A stretch of DNA of 64,000 nt from contig CAWDXO010000010.1 in assembly GCA_963806335.1 (NCBI GenBank), positions 186,001 through 250,000 of the forward strand, in the 5' to 3' direction. The translations under genes and the position numbers were made by a program. The notes beneath the pieces are model-generated. The model ran no database searches. It was given only the letters and a program-made list of their open reading frames with translations, and was not told the DNA's origin. Below are positions 17,523 through 27,905 of the stretch, in pieces. Position 1 is the first letter of the stretch. The number at the start of each line of letters is the position of its first letter. Source of the stretch: Palsa-504 sp963806335. Lineage in GTDB: Bacteria; Actinomycetota; Actinomycetes; Streptosporangiales; Streptosporangiaceae.

Positions 17523-17579
17523 ATGCAGGTGATCGTGAGGCTCCAGGATCGAGGCGCGCTGCGCCTCGATCACCTGCAT
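17523..17579. repeat. Large imperfect inverted repeat (hairpin)
   Basis: The right arm at 17561-17579 (19 bp) is the exact complement of a left arm split in two: 17523-17535 and 17547-17557 share it, separated by a 16-bp insert flanked by GATCG. A 3-nt loop (GCT) sits in the tightest fold. It could be a terminator-like or recombination hairpin between the LLM remnant and the lipoprotein gene. It is not followed by a T-tract. Confidence 0.6.
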
Positions 17580-17656
17580 GATCAGCATTAATTGAGCCCA
17601 GGCCGGGCGTTGACCTGTTATGGCAACCGGGTGGAGGACTTCGGCGTCCAGGGGAT

Positions 17657-18733
17657 ATGAGCAGACGCTTCTCGATCGCCGCCGCGGCGCTCGTCGCGCT
17701 TGTCGCGCTCGCGGGCTGCGGGTCGTCCAAGCCCGGCTCTGTGCAGTCGCCGACCGCCCCGTCGGCCCCGGTCACCGCGAGCCCCTCCGCCACCGCAGCC
17801 CCCAGCCCGCCGACCCCGAGCACGCAGGCCGCCGGCCCGATCGACGTACAGGACGTGAGCTTCGTCTCCGCCGATCAAGGCTGGGCACTCGGGAGCCGCG
17901 AGCTGGTCACCACGACCGACGGCGGCGCCAGTTGGACCCGGCTGCCTGGCCCACCCGCTGGCGCGGCGCACATCCGGTTCGCCTCCCCGGAGGTCGGATA
18001 CGCCTGGAGCACCGCTGGTTCGCTCTGGATTACCACTGACGGCGCCGCCTCCTGGCAACCGGGTGGGTTGACCCAGGTGCTCTCGCTCGAAACCGCCGCC
18101 GGCTGGGTGTGGTCAATCGCCGGCGCGCAGCCCTACCCGGACATCTGGCGGGCCCGGGTTGGCAGCACCGCCTGGACGAACCTCGGCCTCACGCCGGACC
18201 GCTCCGCGACCCTCACCGTTCACAGCGACGTCGCCTACGTCGTCGGCCAGCAGGGCGCTGGGCCGATTGCCCCGTCCCTGGATGTGTTCGCCGGCACCCA
18301 ACCGGTGCGCCACGAATCACTGCCGTGCGTGCAGGGCCAGACTTACGTGCCGTTCGCCCCGCTCGGGGTGTCCACCGACGGTCTCGTCTACCTGGTCTGC
18401 GACGTCATGAACAACCAGCCCAGCCCGCCGACGCAGACCCAGCTGGCCTACGAGTCCGTCAATGAGGGCAGCAGCTGGAGTGCCAGCAACCCGCCGCCGC
18501 CACAGCCATCGCAGGGCGTGACTGCGGTCGTCGGCAAACGGTTCGCCTGGAACTCCGGGCCGGACCTGTACAAGCTCACCGGGCACGGCTGGCAAGTCTC
18601 GCTGATCGACCGCGGGCACGGTTTCTCCCTGGTCGGGTTCGAAACGAACACACAAGGCGTGGCCCTCAGCACCAACGGCTATCTGTGGATAACCCGCAAC
18701 GCAGGCAGCAGCTGGAGCCGGGTCACCATCTAA
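17657..18733 (+). CDS. Secreted lipoprotein with YCF48/BNR-like beta-propeller repeats
   Basis: 358 aa. A lipoprotein signal with lipobox LAGC (about 18-21) is followed by a Ser/Pro/Thr linker to about 60. Repeats with the DGGxSW signature follow: TTDGGASWTRL, TTDGAASWQPG, NEGSSWSAS and NAGSSWSRV, the pattern of YCF48-like/BNR propellers. It is probably anchored outside the membrane. These folds are often scaffold or assembly proteins, and the specific role is unknown. It is flanked by decayed DNA and has no obvious operon. Confidence 0.75.
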   Translation: MSRRFSIAAAALVALVALAGCGSSKPGSVQSPTAPSAPVTASPSATAAPSPPTPSTQAAGPIDVQDVSFVSADQGWALGSRELVTTTDGGASWTRLPGPPAGAAHIRFASPEVGYAWSTAGSLWITTDGAASWQPGGLTQVLSLETAAGWVWSIAGAQPYPDIWRARVGSTAWTNLGLTPDRSATLTVHSDVAYVVGQQGAGPIAPSLDVFAGTQPVRHESLPCVQGQTYVPFAPLGVSTDGLVYLVCDVMNNQPSPPTQTQLAYESVNEGSSWSASNPPPPQPSQGVTAVVGKRFAWNSGPDLYKLTGHGWQVSLIDRGHGFSLVGFETNTQGVALSTNGYLWITRNAGSSWSRVTI

Positions 18734-18898
18734 CAGACGCACGCTGTGGTCCTCGCCGGCTCACTCAAGCAGTGCCCGCGGCCTTCTATACCCGTTCTGA
18801 CATTGCCTACGTCCATCTCAGCGACATCTCGCGAGGCCAGGTTTGCCTGGCCTGGGACGCTGTCCGGCGGCATGGTGGCAGGGGCAACGGGTCCGGTC

Positions 18899-19519
18899 TC
18901 AGGCGCGCACGGGCAGCCGGTTGAGGTGACTGAGGAGCGCGGCAACGAGGTCTAGGGCGGTGTCTATCTCGGGCTCGGTCCCACCGAGCAGGGGGGCGTA
19001 GAGGTGGGCGTCGCACATTCGGACGATGGCTTGGCTGAGCGTGGTGGCGGGTAGCGATGCTTCGAGCCGGCCGGCGGTGACCTCGGTTTGCAGCATCTCA
19101 GCGATCCTTTTCGCCGCGATCTGCTCGACGGCGCCGGGCAGTAGCGCGAGCCGGATGAACACAAGGGGCTCGCGCTTGCACAGCGCCTGGAGCGGTTCGG
19201 CGTCGATGACGGCGTGCATGAACCGGTTAATGACGTCGAGGACGAGGTCAACGCCGCCTTCGGCGGTGGCGCCAGCGGCCGCGCGGCGGAACGTGCGCTC
19301 GGTGGCCTCGGCCAGCACGACCCCCAGCAGATCGTCGCGATTGCCGACTAGCCGGTAGAGCGTCGAGCGCCCGATGCCGAGTTGGGCGGCCAGCGCGGAC
19401 ATGTCCACCGCCTCGCCGCACAGGTAGGCCTGGGTTGCAGCGTTGATGACAGCGCGGCGGGTCAGCGCCGTTCCCAGCCGTGCACCGTCGGCCGCGCGCG
19501 GAGGGGTTCCGGTGTTCAT
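18899..19519 (-). CDS. qsdR: TetR-family regulator of the QsdR type
   Basis: 206 aa. The N-terminal helix-turn-helix is MSALAAQLGIGRSTLYRLVGNRDDLLG. The C-terminal ligand domain (FMHAVIDAEPLQALCKREP, then LSQAIVRMCDAHLY) resembles QsdR, the repressor of the Rhodococcus qsd gamma-lactone catabolic operon. The gene is divergent from a lactonase remnant whose start matches QsdA, which supports the call. I chose the ATG at 19519; 19537 is the alternative. It probably binds the dyads at 19539-19575. Ligand identity (lactone or acyl compound) is inferred. Confidence 0.8.
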   Translation of the reverse strand: MNTGTPPRAADGARLGTALTRRAVINAATQAYLCGEAVDMSALAAQLGIGRSTLYRLVGNRDDLLGVVLAEATERTFRRAAAGATAEGGVDLVLDVINRFMHAVIDAEPLQALCKREPLVFIRLALLPGAVEQIAAKRIAEMLQTEVTAGRLEASLPATTLSQAIVRMCDAHLYAPLLGGTEPEIDTALDLVAALLSHLNRLPVRA

Positions 19520-19538
19520 TACCCCAGTATCACGCATG

Positions 19539-19575
19539 GGACATTGCCATTGTATGTCCTATAGTGGCACACTAC
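19539..19575. promoter_or_regulatory. Two dyads in the qsdR-qsdA intergenic region
   Basis: Dyad 1 at 19539-19559 is GGACAT-N9-ATGTCC, a perfect 6-bp inverted repeat. Dyad 2 at 19561-19575 is ATAGTG-GCA-CACTAC, matching at 5 of 6 positions. They lie between the divergent regulator and lactonase starts, in AT-richer sequence. They are good candidates for the QsdR operator and overlapping promoters. Confidence 0.5.
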
Positions 19576-19606
19576 ATCCTATTGTTCCACTAGGCTGGAG
19601 CTGGCG

Positions 19607-19816
19607 ATGCGAGTCGAAACCGTGCGCGGCGCGATGGCCGTGGATGGGCTGGGCACCGCGCTGATGCACGAGCACGTCTTCGTGCTCACCCAGGTGGAAC
19701 TACACCCACATCACCGATGACGTGCTGCCCGCGCTGCGCGAACACGGCGTCGACGAGGCCCAGATCGCGACGATGTTGGTCGACAACCCCGCCCGCTACT
19801 TCACCGGAGGCCAGGA

Positions 19817-19820
<4 letters not shown>
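19607..19820 (+). pseudogene. qsdA: QsdA-like phosphotriesterase-family lactonase, middle deleted
   Basis: Starts MRVETVRGAMAV then TALMHEHVFVLT, the N-terminus of phosphotriesterase-like lactonases with the first metal-ligand HxH motif. About 25 codons later it jumps, out of frame, to NYTHITDDVLPALREHGV and MLVDNPARYFTGGQE, the C-terminal helix and end of the same family. About 260 internal residues, including the other metal ligands, are missing. The terminal stop still overlaps the next start (GTGA). Lactone hydrolysis, the first step of the qsd route, is therefore lost. Confidence 0.8.
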
Positions 19821-21351
<1,531 letters not shown>

Positions 21352-21352
<1 letters not shown>

Positions 21353-23055
21353 TGGCGAGCGAAGCGGAACCGGCGAGCGAGGAGGTCCTCGCGCACAGCC
21401 GCGCCGGCGCCGGCTTCGAGGCCGTACTGGCGAACGCGGCGTTCGGCGGACTGCTCCCGTCGGCCGAACTCGGCCGACTTGCGAAGGCCGTGGTGCGCAA
21501 CCCTAAGCCAGTCGCCAGGCGCGTCGTCGACCTGGCAGCGCGGCTGGGGCACGTCGGCATCGGCGTGGCGGATCAACCCGGCGCGCGCGACCGCCGCTTC
21601 GCCGACCGTGCGTGGGCAGGCAATCCCGTCCTGCAGCGGCTCGCCCTCGGGTACCTGGCCACCTGCGACGCCGCATCGGGGATCCTCGAGGACGCTGACG
21701 TGGACTGGCGCACCCGGGAACGGCTCCGACTGACCTCCGACAACGTCACAGCTGCGCTCTCACCCACGAACGGCCTGCTCACGAACCCTGAGAGCTGGAA
21801 GGAGGTCATCGACACCGGGGGCCAGAGCCTGCGCGCCGGCCTCGGCAATCTGCTCACCGACCTGCGCTCGCCGGCCAAGCTGCCCACCAGCGTCGACAAG
21901 TCGGCCTTCGAACTCGGGAGCAACCTCGCCGCCACCGCAGGACAGGTCGTGCGCAAGACCCGGGTCTACGAGCTCATCCAGTACCAGCCCCGCGCGGATA
22001 AGGTCGACGCGGTCCCGCTCCTGGTCATCCCGTCGCCGGTCAACAAGTACTACCTGCTCGACCTCGAACCCGACCAGTCGGTGGCCCACGCGGAACTCGA
22101 CGCCGGGCGCCAGGTCTTCATCGCGTCCTGGGTCAATCCCGACGCCAGCCACGCTGACGTCGGGTTCGACGAGTACGTGATCGGCGTCGTCGAGATGCTC
22201 GACACCGTCGCCGCCATCAGCGGATCCGACGCGAGCCACCTGCTCGGCCTGTGCGGCGGGGGAGTGCTGGCGTTCCTCGCCGCTGCGTATCTCGCCGCGA
22301 TCGGGCGTGAGCGATTGCTCGCCTCGCTGACAGTCGCGATCGCGGTTCTCGACTATAACCGCGGCCCGTCAGCGATGGCCTTCCTCGACCGCAAGGGAGC
22401 CGAGAGGGCGATCCGCCGAGCGACCGAACACGGCTTCTTCGACGCCCGGGACACAGCCCGGGCCTTCGCGCTGATCCGGCCGATCGAAGGCATCTGGAAC
22501 ATCGCCGTGCACAACTACCTGCTCGGCAAGCAGCCACCGGCGATGGGGTTGCTCTACTGGGCCGCCGACCAGACCAACATGGCCACGAAGTACGGCGGGC
22601 AGATGATGCAGGCCGCGCTGGAGAACAGCCTGACCCGCCCCGGCGGGGTGACCGTCGGCGGCGTCCCGATCGACCCGTCCCAGATCACCGTCGACACCTA
22701 CGTACTGGGCGCCTCCACCGACCACATCTCACCATGGCAGGACTGCTATCGGACCATCGCGATGATCGGCGGCGACGCGACGTTCGTCCTCGCGAAGGGC
22801 GGCCATGCGATTGTGATAGCCAAGGGACCGGGCAGCCCGCGGGCCAGCTACCGCACTGGGGTGATCCAGGGCTCCGATCCCGACGAGTGGCTCGCGAGCT
22901 CCGTCGACAACAAGGGCAGCTGGTGGGAGCACTGGAACGACTGGATCGAGAAGCGCACCCCCGACAAGAAGCCGGCCCCGACGCGCCTCGGCAACGATGA
23001 CTGTCCACCTCTTGGCGACGCGCCGGGTGAGTACGTAAAACGGCTGGTCACGTGA
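21352..23055 (+). CDS. PhaC-like (class I polyhydroxyalkanoate synthase family) protein
   Basis: 567 aa. The alpha/beta-hydrolase core has the synthase-type lipase box GLCGGG with Cys about 301, an Asp in ASTDHISPW and a His in AKGGHAIVIA, the expected Cys-Asp-His triad. The N-terminal region (about 1-180) is the helical PhaC N-domain (WRTRERLRLTSDN, LLTNPESWKEVIDTGG). It could polymerise hydroxyacyl-CoA made by the preceding ligase into polyester, or act as an acyltransferase or esterase. The position, coupled between ligase and SDR, fits hydroxy-acid use. Overlaps at both ends indicate one transcript. Confidence 0.85.
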
Positions 23056-23231
23056 GCGACAGCGATCTGGTCGGCCTCGGCCTCGCCCGTCTCGCCAGCT
23101 GGCTATCGACCGCCCTGCCCGGAACCGGGACAGACCTGACCGCGCGGCTGGCCTCCATGAATCGCCACCAGCAACGCGTTGAGCACGGCGCCGGCCCTGC
23201 CGTGCATGACCGTGGAGAGGATTCCGGATGA
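23052..23231 (+). CDS. 59-aa micro-ORF wedged into the operon
   Basis: It starts GTGA over the PhaC-like stop and ends ATGA over the SDR start, so it fills the gap exactly. The N-terminal half is a possible amphipathic helix (LVGLGLARLASWLSTAL); the C-terminal half is polar (NRHQQRVEHGAGP). No family is recognised. Either a true small protein, or an in-frame internally deleted gene like several neighbours. Confidence 0.55.
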   Translation: MSDSDLVGLGLARLASWLSTALPGTGTDLTARLASMNRHQQRVEHGAGPAVHDRGEDSG

Positions 23232-23992
23232 TCCCTGTACTCGATAGCTTCCGTCTCGACGGGCGCGTGGCGATCGTGACCGGCGCGTCGAGCGGGCTCG
23301 GAGTCCAGTTCGCGCAGGCTCTCGCCCAGGCAGGCGCGGACGTCGTGCTCGGCGCCCGGCGTGAAGACCGCCTCGTGCAAACGCGCGGGCTGGTGGAAGC
23401 CGAAGGCCGACGCGGTCTGGCCGTCCGCGCCGACGTCACCAACCCGGAGGACTGCGCCGCCCTCGCGAGCGAGGCCATGAGCGCGTTCGGCCGGATCGAC
23501 GTGCTGGTAAACAACGCCGGCGTGGGCACCGCCGTCCCCGCACTGAAGGAAACCCCCGAACAGTTCCGTTCCGTGGTCGACCTCAATCTCAACGCCAGTT
23601 ACTGGATGGCACAGGCATGCGGGCGGGTGATGCAGCCCGGCAGTTCGATCATCAACATCAGCAGCGTTCTTGCGCTCACGAGTATGGGCTTGCCGCAGGC
23701 CGCCTACTCCGCGAGCAAGGCCGGCGTGATCGGCCTGACACGAGACCTGGCGCAGCAATGGACCGGCCGCAAAGGCATCAGGGTCAACGCGATCGCGCCA
23801 GGACACTTCGAATCCGAGATGAGCGGCCAGTTCGACGAACGCGCGCACGCAGCGGTGGTTGCGCGCGCTGCGGCAGGCCGACTGGGCGAGCCGGGAGAAC
23901 TCAACGGGGCGCTGATATTCCTCGCCAGCCCCGCCAGCAGCTATGTCACCGGAATCGTCCTGCCGGTCGACGGCGGAACGTTGCTCACCTGA
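23228..23992 (+). CDS. SDR-family NAD(P)-dependent oxidoreductase
   Basis: 254 aa. Classical short-chain dehydrogenase: cofactor motif TGASSGLG (about 18-25), NNAG, catalytic Ser in ISSVLA, YSASKAG with Tyr and Lys, and the C-terminal PVDGGTLLT. It probably oxidises or reduces a hydroxy/keto acyl intermediate in the qsd-like pathway. It overlaps the genes on both sides (ATGA, TGATG). Confidence 0.9.
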   Translation: MIPVLDSFRLDGRVAIVTGASSGLGVQFAQALAQAGADVVLGARREDRLVQTRGLVEAEGRRGLAVRADVTNPEDCAALASEAMSAFGRIDVLVNNAGVGTAVPALKETPEQFRSVVDLNLNASYWMAQACGRVMQPGSSIINISSVLALTSMGLPQAAYSASKAGVIGLTRDLAQQWTGRKGIRVNAIAPGHFESEMSGQFDERAHAAVVARAAAGRLGEPGELNGALIFLASPASSYVTGIVLPVDGGTLLT

Positions 23993-24786
23993 TGGCGAAG
24001 ACATCCCAGCCGATTCGCGCGCCGAACAAGGCGCTGTACCTCACCGACTACGCCCGCTCCGCCTGGGACATCGGGGCGCTGGCGGCCAAGCTTCCGGCGC
24101 TGGCCCGAGCACCCCGCGGAGATGGCCACGCCGTGCTGGTCATTCCCGGCCTGGGGGCCAGCGACATGTCCACGCTGATACTCCGCCGCTTCCTCAGCAC
24201 GCTCGGATACGCGACCTACGGCTGGGAACTCGGGCGCAACATCGGACCCACTGCGGGAGTCGTCAGCGGCCTGCCCGAACGCCTGCACGAGTTTCGCGCG
24301 CGCCACGACGGACCGGTGAGCGTGATCGGCTGGAGTCTCGGCGGCATCTTCGCCCGTCAACTCGGGCGGCGTCATCCGGACGTCATACGCCAGGTAATCA
24401 CGCTAGCGAGCCCGATCCGGCTCAAGGATCACGCGCACAGCAACGCCCGGCGCGCGTACCAGCTGCTCGAGAAACGGCACACCGAAACGATCCAACTGCC
24501 TTTGGAGGCTGGCCTCGGGCCACTGCCCGTCCCAGCCACCTCCGTCTACACGCGTCTGGACGGCATCGTCGCCTGGCGGGCCTGCCTGGACCAGACCTCC
24601 CGCTACGCAGAGAACGTCGAGGTCTACGCGAGCCACTTCGGCATCGGCAACCATCCCGCCGCACTGTGGGTCATTGCCGACCGATTGACCCAGGCGCCCG
24701 GCAAGTGGGCGCCCTTCAGGCCCCCGCCCCGGTGGCGTTGCGCGTACCCCACCCCGATCGGGACCGACCCGGTGGACCCATCATGA
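23992..24786 (+). CDS. Alpha/beta-hydrolase (esterase/lipase-like)
   Basis: 264 aa. Nucleophile elbow GWSLGG with S115; oxyanion region VIPGLGASD. Late acidic residue and His candidates are in YTRLDGIVAW and ASHFGIGNHPA. Similar actinobacterial hydrolases sit beside PhaC-like genes and may cleave polyester or acyl esters. Last gene of the operon. Confidence 0.82.
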   Translation: MAKTSQPIRAPNKALYLTDYARSAWDIGALAAKLPALARAPRGDGHAVLVIPGLGASDMSTLILRRFLSTLGYATYGWELGRNIGPTAGVVSGLPERLHEFRARHDGPVSVIGWSLGGIFARQLGRRHPDVIRQVITLASPIRLKDHAHSNARRAYQLLEKRHTETIQLPLEAGLGPLPVPATSVYTRLDGIVAWRACLDQTSRYAENVEVYASHFGIGNHPAALWVIADRLTQAPGKWAPFRPPPRWRCAYPTPIGTDPVDPS

Positions 24787-24947
24787 CCGAGCTCCCCGGC
24801 TGCCGCGGACCCCATTGCGCATGCCGCTGACATTGCCTGAACAGGACATTTGTGCTTGCGGCGCCGTTTCTTAGCGTAGCCGTCTCAAGCCCTGTTGATG
24901 ACTGGGCCGAATTGACTTGAGGTTCCTCTACGAGGAGGGTGGCCGGG

Positions 24948-25487
24948 TCAGCCGCCTCTTAGGCCGAGATCCAATTCGAACTTGTACTCGTCGCCGTCTT
25001 GGCCGATATAGGAGAATCCGCACTTTTCCGCCACCCGCTGGGAAGCCGCGTTGTCGACATGACAGCTCAGGTGGGCACGGCGAAGACCGATCTGGGTCGC
25101 AGCCCAGCCGAGGAGCGCGCCGAGTGCACGGGGAGCGATTCCTTGTCCGCGCAGTTCGGCGGTGACGTTGTAGGAGACCTCGGCCTGCACGCCGGACCGC
25201 CGGAGCTCAACCCAGCCGACCGCCTCGCCGTCGGAACTTCGCCGGATCGCCAGGTTCAATTCCCTCCCCTCCCGCCAGGCCCGGAGGTTTCCCTGCGCCC
25301 GCATGTCGCCGTCGTAGTGGCTGTCGGGCACCGCCGCGGCCTGGTCAACCGAGTAGCCAAAGAAGCGTGCGGTGTCGGGGTCGAGGTCGAACCGGCGGAG
25401 CGCGGGTCCGTCGGCCGTCCGCCATCGGTCGAGCACAAGAGAGCCGCCAACGACGATCAGCGGCGGCTCGTGGGGCTGCCAGTCCAT
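24948..25487 (-). CDS. GNAT-family N-acetyltransferase
   Basis: 179 aa. RimJ/RimL-like acetyltransferase with the acetyl-CoA loop ELRGQGIAPRALGALLGWA and the late ASQRVAEKCGFSYIGQDG motif. Acts on protein N-termini or small amines; substrate unknown. The ATG at 25487 is preferred over a longer frame starting at 25664, whose extra 59 residues look non-coding. Confidence 0.85.
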   Translation of the reverse strand: MDWQPHEPPLIVVGGSLVLDRWRTADGPALRRFDLDPDTARFFGYSVDQAAAVPDSHYDGDMRAQGNLRAWREGRELNLAIRRSSDGEAVGWVELRRSGVQAEVSYNVTAELRGQGIAPRALGALLGWAATQIGLRRAHLSCHVDNAASQRVAEKCGFSYIGQDGDEYKFELDLGLRGG

Positions 25488-25599
25488 GGGAGTTGTCTTA
25501 CCGCGGGCGGTGGCCAACGTCCGGCCACCGCACTTCGAAGGAACCTCCTGGCACGAAAATAGTTTGTCACGGGCTAGCTTCGGCAAGCATGCTTCGAGC

Positions 25600-26556
25600 A
25601 TGCCTGACGGCCTCGTCCGCTGGCCGGACGGTCCGGTTACGCCGGGCCGGGTCGCGGTGATCACGGTCTCTTACAACACGCGTGAGCTCACCGCGCTCTT
25701 GCTGTGGTCGCTCCGCCGGGTCCTCGCGTGGAAAGCACTGGAGATAGTCGTCGTCGACAACGCCTCGAAGGACGGATCGGCGGACCTGCTCGCTAAGATC
25801 GACGAGGTCGGGGGATGCCGGCTCATTGCGAACGTGGGCAACGCCATGCACGGGCCGGCGCTCACCCAGGCCATGTCGTTCCTCGCGTCGAGACGCATCG
25901 GGCTCCCGCGATGGGTCTGGGTGCTCGACTCCGACGTCGTGATTAGCAGGCCTGATTCGCTCAAGAAGGCGGTAGAGCGAGCGGAGGAGACGGACGCCGC
26001 GGTCGTCGGCGAGTCCTGGTGGGACGACCAGCACGACATGGACTGCTTTCTGGCGTACTCGCTGCTGATCGACCCAGTACGCGTCTGGCGGGACGGGATC
26101 GAGCCTTTCGTCGATGGCGGGGATCCCGCGTTCGGCCTGCTCCAGTCCGCGAAAGCGCAGGGCGAGACACTGTTCGAGTTCCCCTTCGCGAGAGACGGCT
26201 ACGTGATCCACCGGGGCCGGAGCAGTCTTTCCACCGTGTGGGCGTCCGGCGATACTACTCACCCTGACCACTGGTGGGCACGCGACCATCACGAGCCGCA
26301 CTTCGCTCTCGTAGATGGTGCCGCCGCCAGGCACGATGACCTGCTGAGAGCCTTTCGCGCCGACGTTGGCCCGCTTGATGACCTCAAGGCGGCTGAAGCG
26401 CTCAGCATCCCCGGCATGACCTCCTTGCCCAGGTCCCAGACTTCCTGCTTAGTGCTGGCATGCCGCAGCAGGCAGAGCAGGCTGCAGGCGGGGATATCGC
26501 GGACCTTGACCTCGTACATGGCGTTCCTCTTTCCAGCCAGGCGGTCAACGAGGTAG
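25600..26556 (+). CDS. Family 2 glycosyltransferase with a suspicious 3' end
   Basis: 318-aa frame. The GT-A core is clear: VITVSYNTRELTALLLWSL, EIVVVDNASKDGS, and WVLDSDVVIS carrying the metal-binding DxD-type motif. From about residue 270 (after LKAAEALSIPG) the frame runs antisense through the MerR-family remnant, so the last 45 residues are not native. The gene is therefore fused head-on to decayed DNA and has lost its true C-terminus. It may still fold. Confidence 0.7.
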   Translation: MPDGLVRWPDGPVTPGRVAVITVSYNTRELTALLLWSLRRVLAWKALEIVVVDNASKDGSADLLAKIDEVGGCRLIANVGNAMHGPALTQAMSFLASRRIGLPRWVWVLDSDVVISRPDSLKKAVERAEETDAAVVGESWWDDQHDMDCFLAYSLLIDPVRVWRDGIEPFVDGGDPAFGLLQSAKAQGETLFEFPFARDGYVIHRGRSSLSTVWASGDTTHPDHWWARDHHEPHFALVDGAAARHDDLLRAFRADVGPLDDLKAAEALSIPGMTSLPRSQTSCLVLACRSRQSRLQAGISRTLTSYMAFLFPARRSTR

Positions 26557-26840
26557 CCGGCCAGGTCCCGGCGGGCAGCATGATCGGCTTCAGCCCCGAC
26601 CAGTAAGCGCCGACTTGCGCCGCAGCGGCCTCCGGCTCCAGGCTGAGGATCAGCTGGATCTGCGCCAGCGGCACTCCGATCTGGCGCAGCGACGCGACCA
26701 GCCGAGCGTTGTCCAGCTGACCGGCGGCATACCAGCGGTAACCAGAGTCCGGATCGACCTGGGCGGGCGACAGCAGTCCCCGGCTCGTCATGCAGCGCCT
26801 TCGCCGACAGGCGGGAGGGATGCCAGGCAGGTGAGCATGA
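26410..26840 (-). pseudogene. MerR-family regulator with effector domain, several frameshifts
   Basis: Pieces in order on the minus strand: LSAKALHDE, then SRGLLSPAQVDPDSGYRWY, ASLRQIGVPLAQIQLILS (MerR helix-turn-helix and second helix), then in another frame HAARRDLAGYLVDRLAGKRN and YEVKVRDIPACSLLCLLRH (AraC-type effector domain). It ends abruptly at GKEVM, where it meets the glycosyltransferase tail. At least two frame changes and a 3' deletion rule out function. Confidence 0.75.
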
Positions 26841-27053
26841 CTAGTGTCGGCACCAAGGAAGGCCGATCGACCGACCTGATTCTCGCGGGACATTACAGAT
26901 GTTCCTGGCAGGACTATTCGGTCCTTCCGGGGCGTGCTGGTCGCTTTCGTATTTTTGTGCTCCGAATAGCCCAGGAGTAAGATCCCGGCGCTATCGGGAA
27001 CTGAGGACCCGCAACCTGAGCCATCCGCTTCTGCCGCTGCGAGCGCATCGCGG

Positions 27054-27395
27054 TCAGAGACCGAGTACGCGGCGAAGTCCACGGTCGACGTCGTCCATGA
27101 GGGATGCGGGCGCGTAGCCGACAGGTTCCTCAAGGTCGGTCTTATCGAGGCTGACGAGGGCGGTGACGTTGATGACTGAGTCCTTGGGGAGGCCGGAGAC
27201 GGCCGCGGGCAGGAAAACGTTGCCGGGCATGGCGGCCAGAGCCGTATTAGACGTGATGACGGCCGCGATGGTGGTGTTCAGCCGGCTGGCATTGAATGGG
27301 TCGGATTGGATGACCAGGACTGGGCGTCGCTTGGCGGGCTTACTGCCGCGCGCTTCGCCGAGATCGGCCCAGCAGATGCTGCCGCGCTCGGTCAC
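27054..27395 (-). CDS. MazF/PemK-type ribonuclease toxin
   Basis: 113 aa. PemK-like fold: RGSICWADLGEARGSKPAKRRPVLVIQSD, then ITSNTALAAMPGNVFLPAAVSGLPKDSVINV, with the conserved RPVLV and late Thr/Ser-containing strand. It is an mRNA interferase neutralised by its antitoxin. The start overlaps the antitoxin stop by 4 bp (ATGA), the usual arrangement with antitoxin first. Confidence 0.9.
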   Translation of the reverse strand: MTERGSICWADLGEARGSKPAKRRPVLVIQSDPFNASRLNTTIAAVITSNTALAAMPGNVFLPAAVSGLPKDSVINVTALVSLDKTDLEEPVGYAPASLMDDVDRGLRRVLGL

Positions 27396-27631
27396 CAGTC
27401 GTCCTGGCCCGCCAGGTAACTGCGGCCAGCGGCGGCAGCGGCGGCGTTAGAGTCGTCATCGGCGGTTCGCAGCGCCTCGTCGATCTGCTGAGTAAGCGAA
27501 CGCGAGGCGAGCTGGTCCAGGTAGCTGCGGGCAGCGCGGGCGAAGAACTCGGACCTGCTGATACCCAGTGCCTGTGCTTGCCTGGTGGCTTGCTCGTAGG
27601 TGTCGTCGGGGAGGGAGATCGCTGTCTTCAT
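27392..27631 (-). CDS. Ribbon-helix-helix antitoxin of the MazF toxin
   Basis: 79 aa. The N-terminal KTAISLPDDTYEQATRQAQA and GISRSEFFARAARSYL segments form a ribbon-helix-helix DNA-binding domain; the acidic, Ala-rich C-terminal tail (RTADDDSNAAAAA) would wrap the toxin. The ATG at 27631 sits inside an inverted repeat that is probably the autoregulatory operator. A longer start at 27700 is unlikely. Confidence 0.88.
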   Translation of the reverse strand: MKTAISLPDDTYEQATRQAQALGISRSEFFARAARSYLDQLASRSLTQQIDEALRTADDDSNAAAAAAGRSYLAGQDDW

Positions 27632-27652
27632 ACCCTCAGTATAACCGGGTAT
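27630..27652 (-). promoter_or_regulatory. Inverted repeat at the antitoxin start, likely autoregulatory operator
   Basis: ATACCC and GGGTAT flank an 11-nt spacer, covering the antitoxin start codon. Ribbon-helix-helix antitoxins usually bind such sites to repress their own operon. The hexamers equal those of the CstR-type sites further right, but the spacer is 11 rather than 4 nt, so I treat it as separate. Confidence 0.5.
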
Positions 27653-27696
27653 TACCTCGATGAGAATCGCCAGGACGACGTCCTCAGCCCGCAGTC

Positions 27697-27900
27697 TCAT
27701 GCCGCGGGCAGTATCGCGTAACGGGTCACTTCGTCCTGGAGGTTTGCGTCGGTGTCCTGTTGTCCCGTGCGGGTGTAGCCCGGCTCGCGGGCTTGGCGAG
27801 CAGCCGTCGCGGGAACCGCGGGATCTTTGGCGCGCTGGCCATCTTCGACCGCCGGGCCGGGGCTGAGCGTGTTGGCCGCCGGCTGGCTCGGGGTAGTCAT
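27697..27900 (-). CDS. Hypothetical short protein, doubtful
   Basis: 67 aa, polar and Ala/Pro-rich, divergent from the GH13 gene with only 5 bp between the starts. No domain or membrane segment. Could be a real small protein or chance. Confidence 0.25.
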   Translation of the reverse strand: MTTPSQPAANTLSPGPAVEDGQRAKDPAVPATAARQAREPGYTRTGQQDTDANLQDEVTRYAILPAA

Positions 27901-27905
27901 AGGGG

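Noticed and set aside
27630..27652. MazEF-side ATACCC/GGGTAT as a sixth CstR site
   Set aside because: The spacer is 11 nt rather than 4, and the site covers the antitoxin start, which better fits antitoxin autoregulation.
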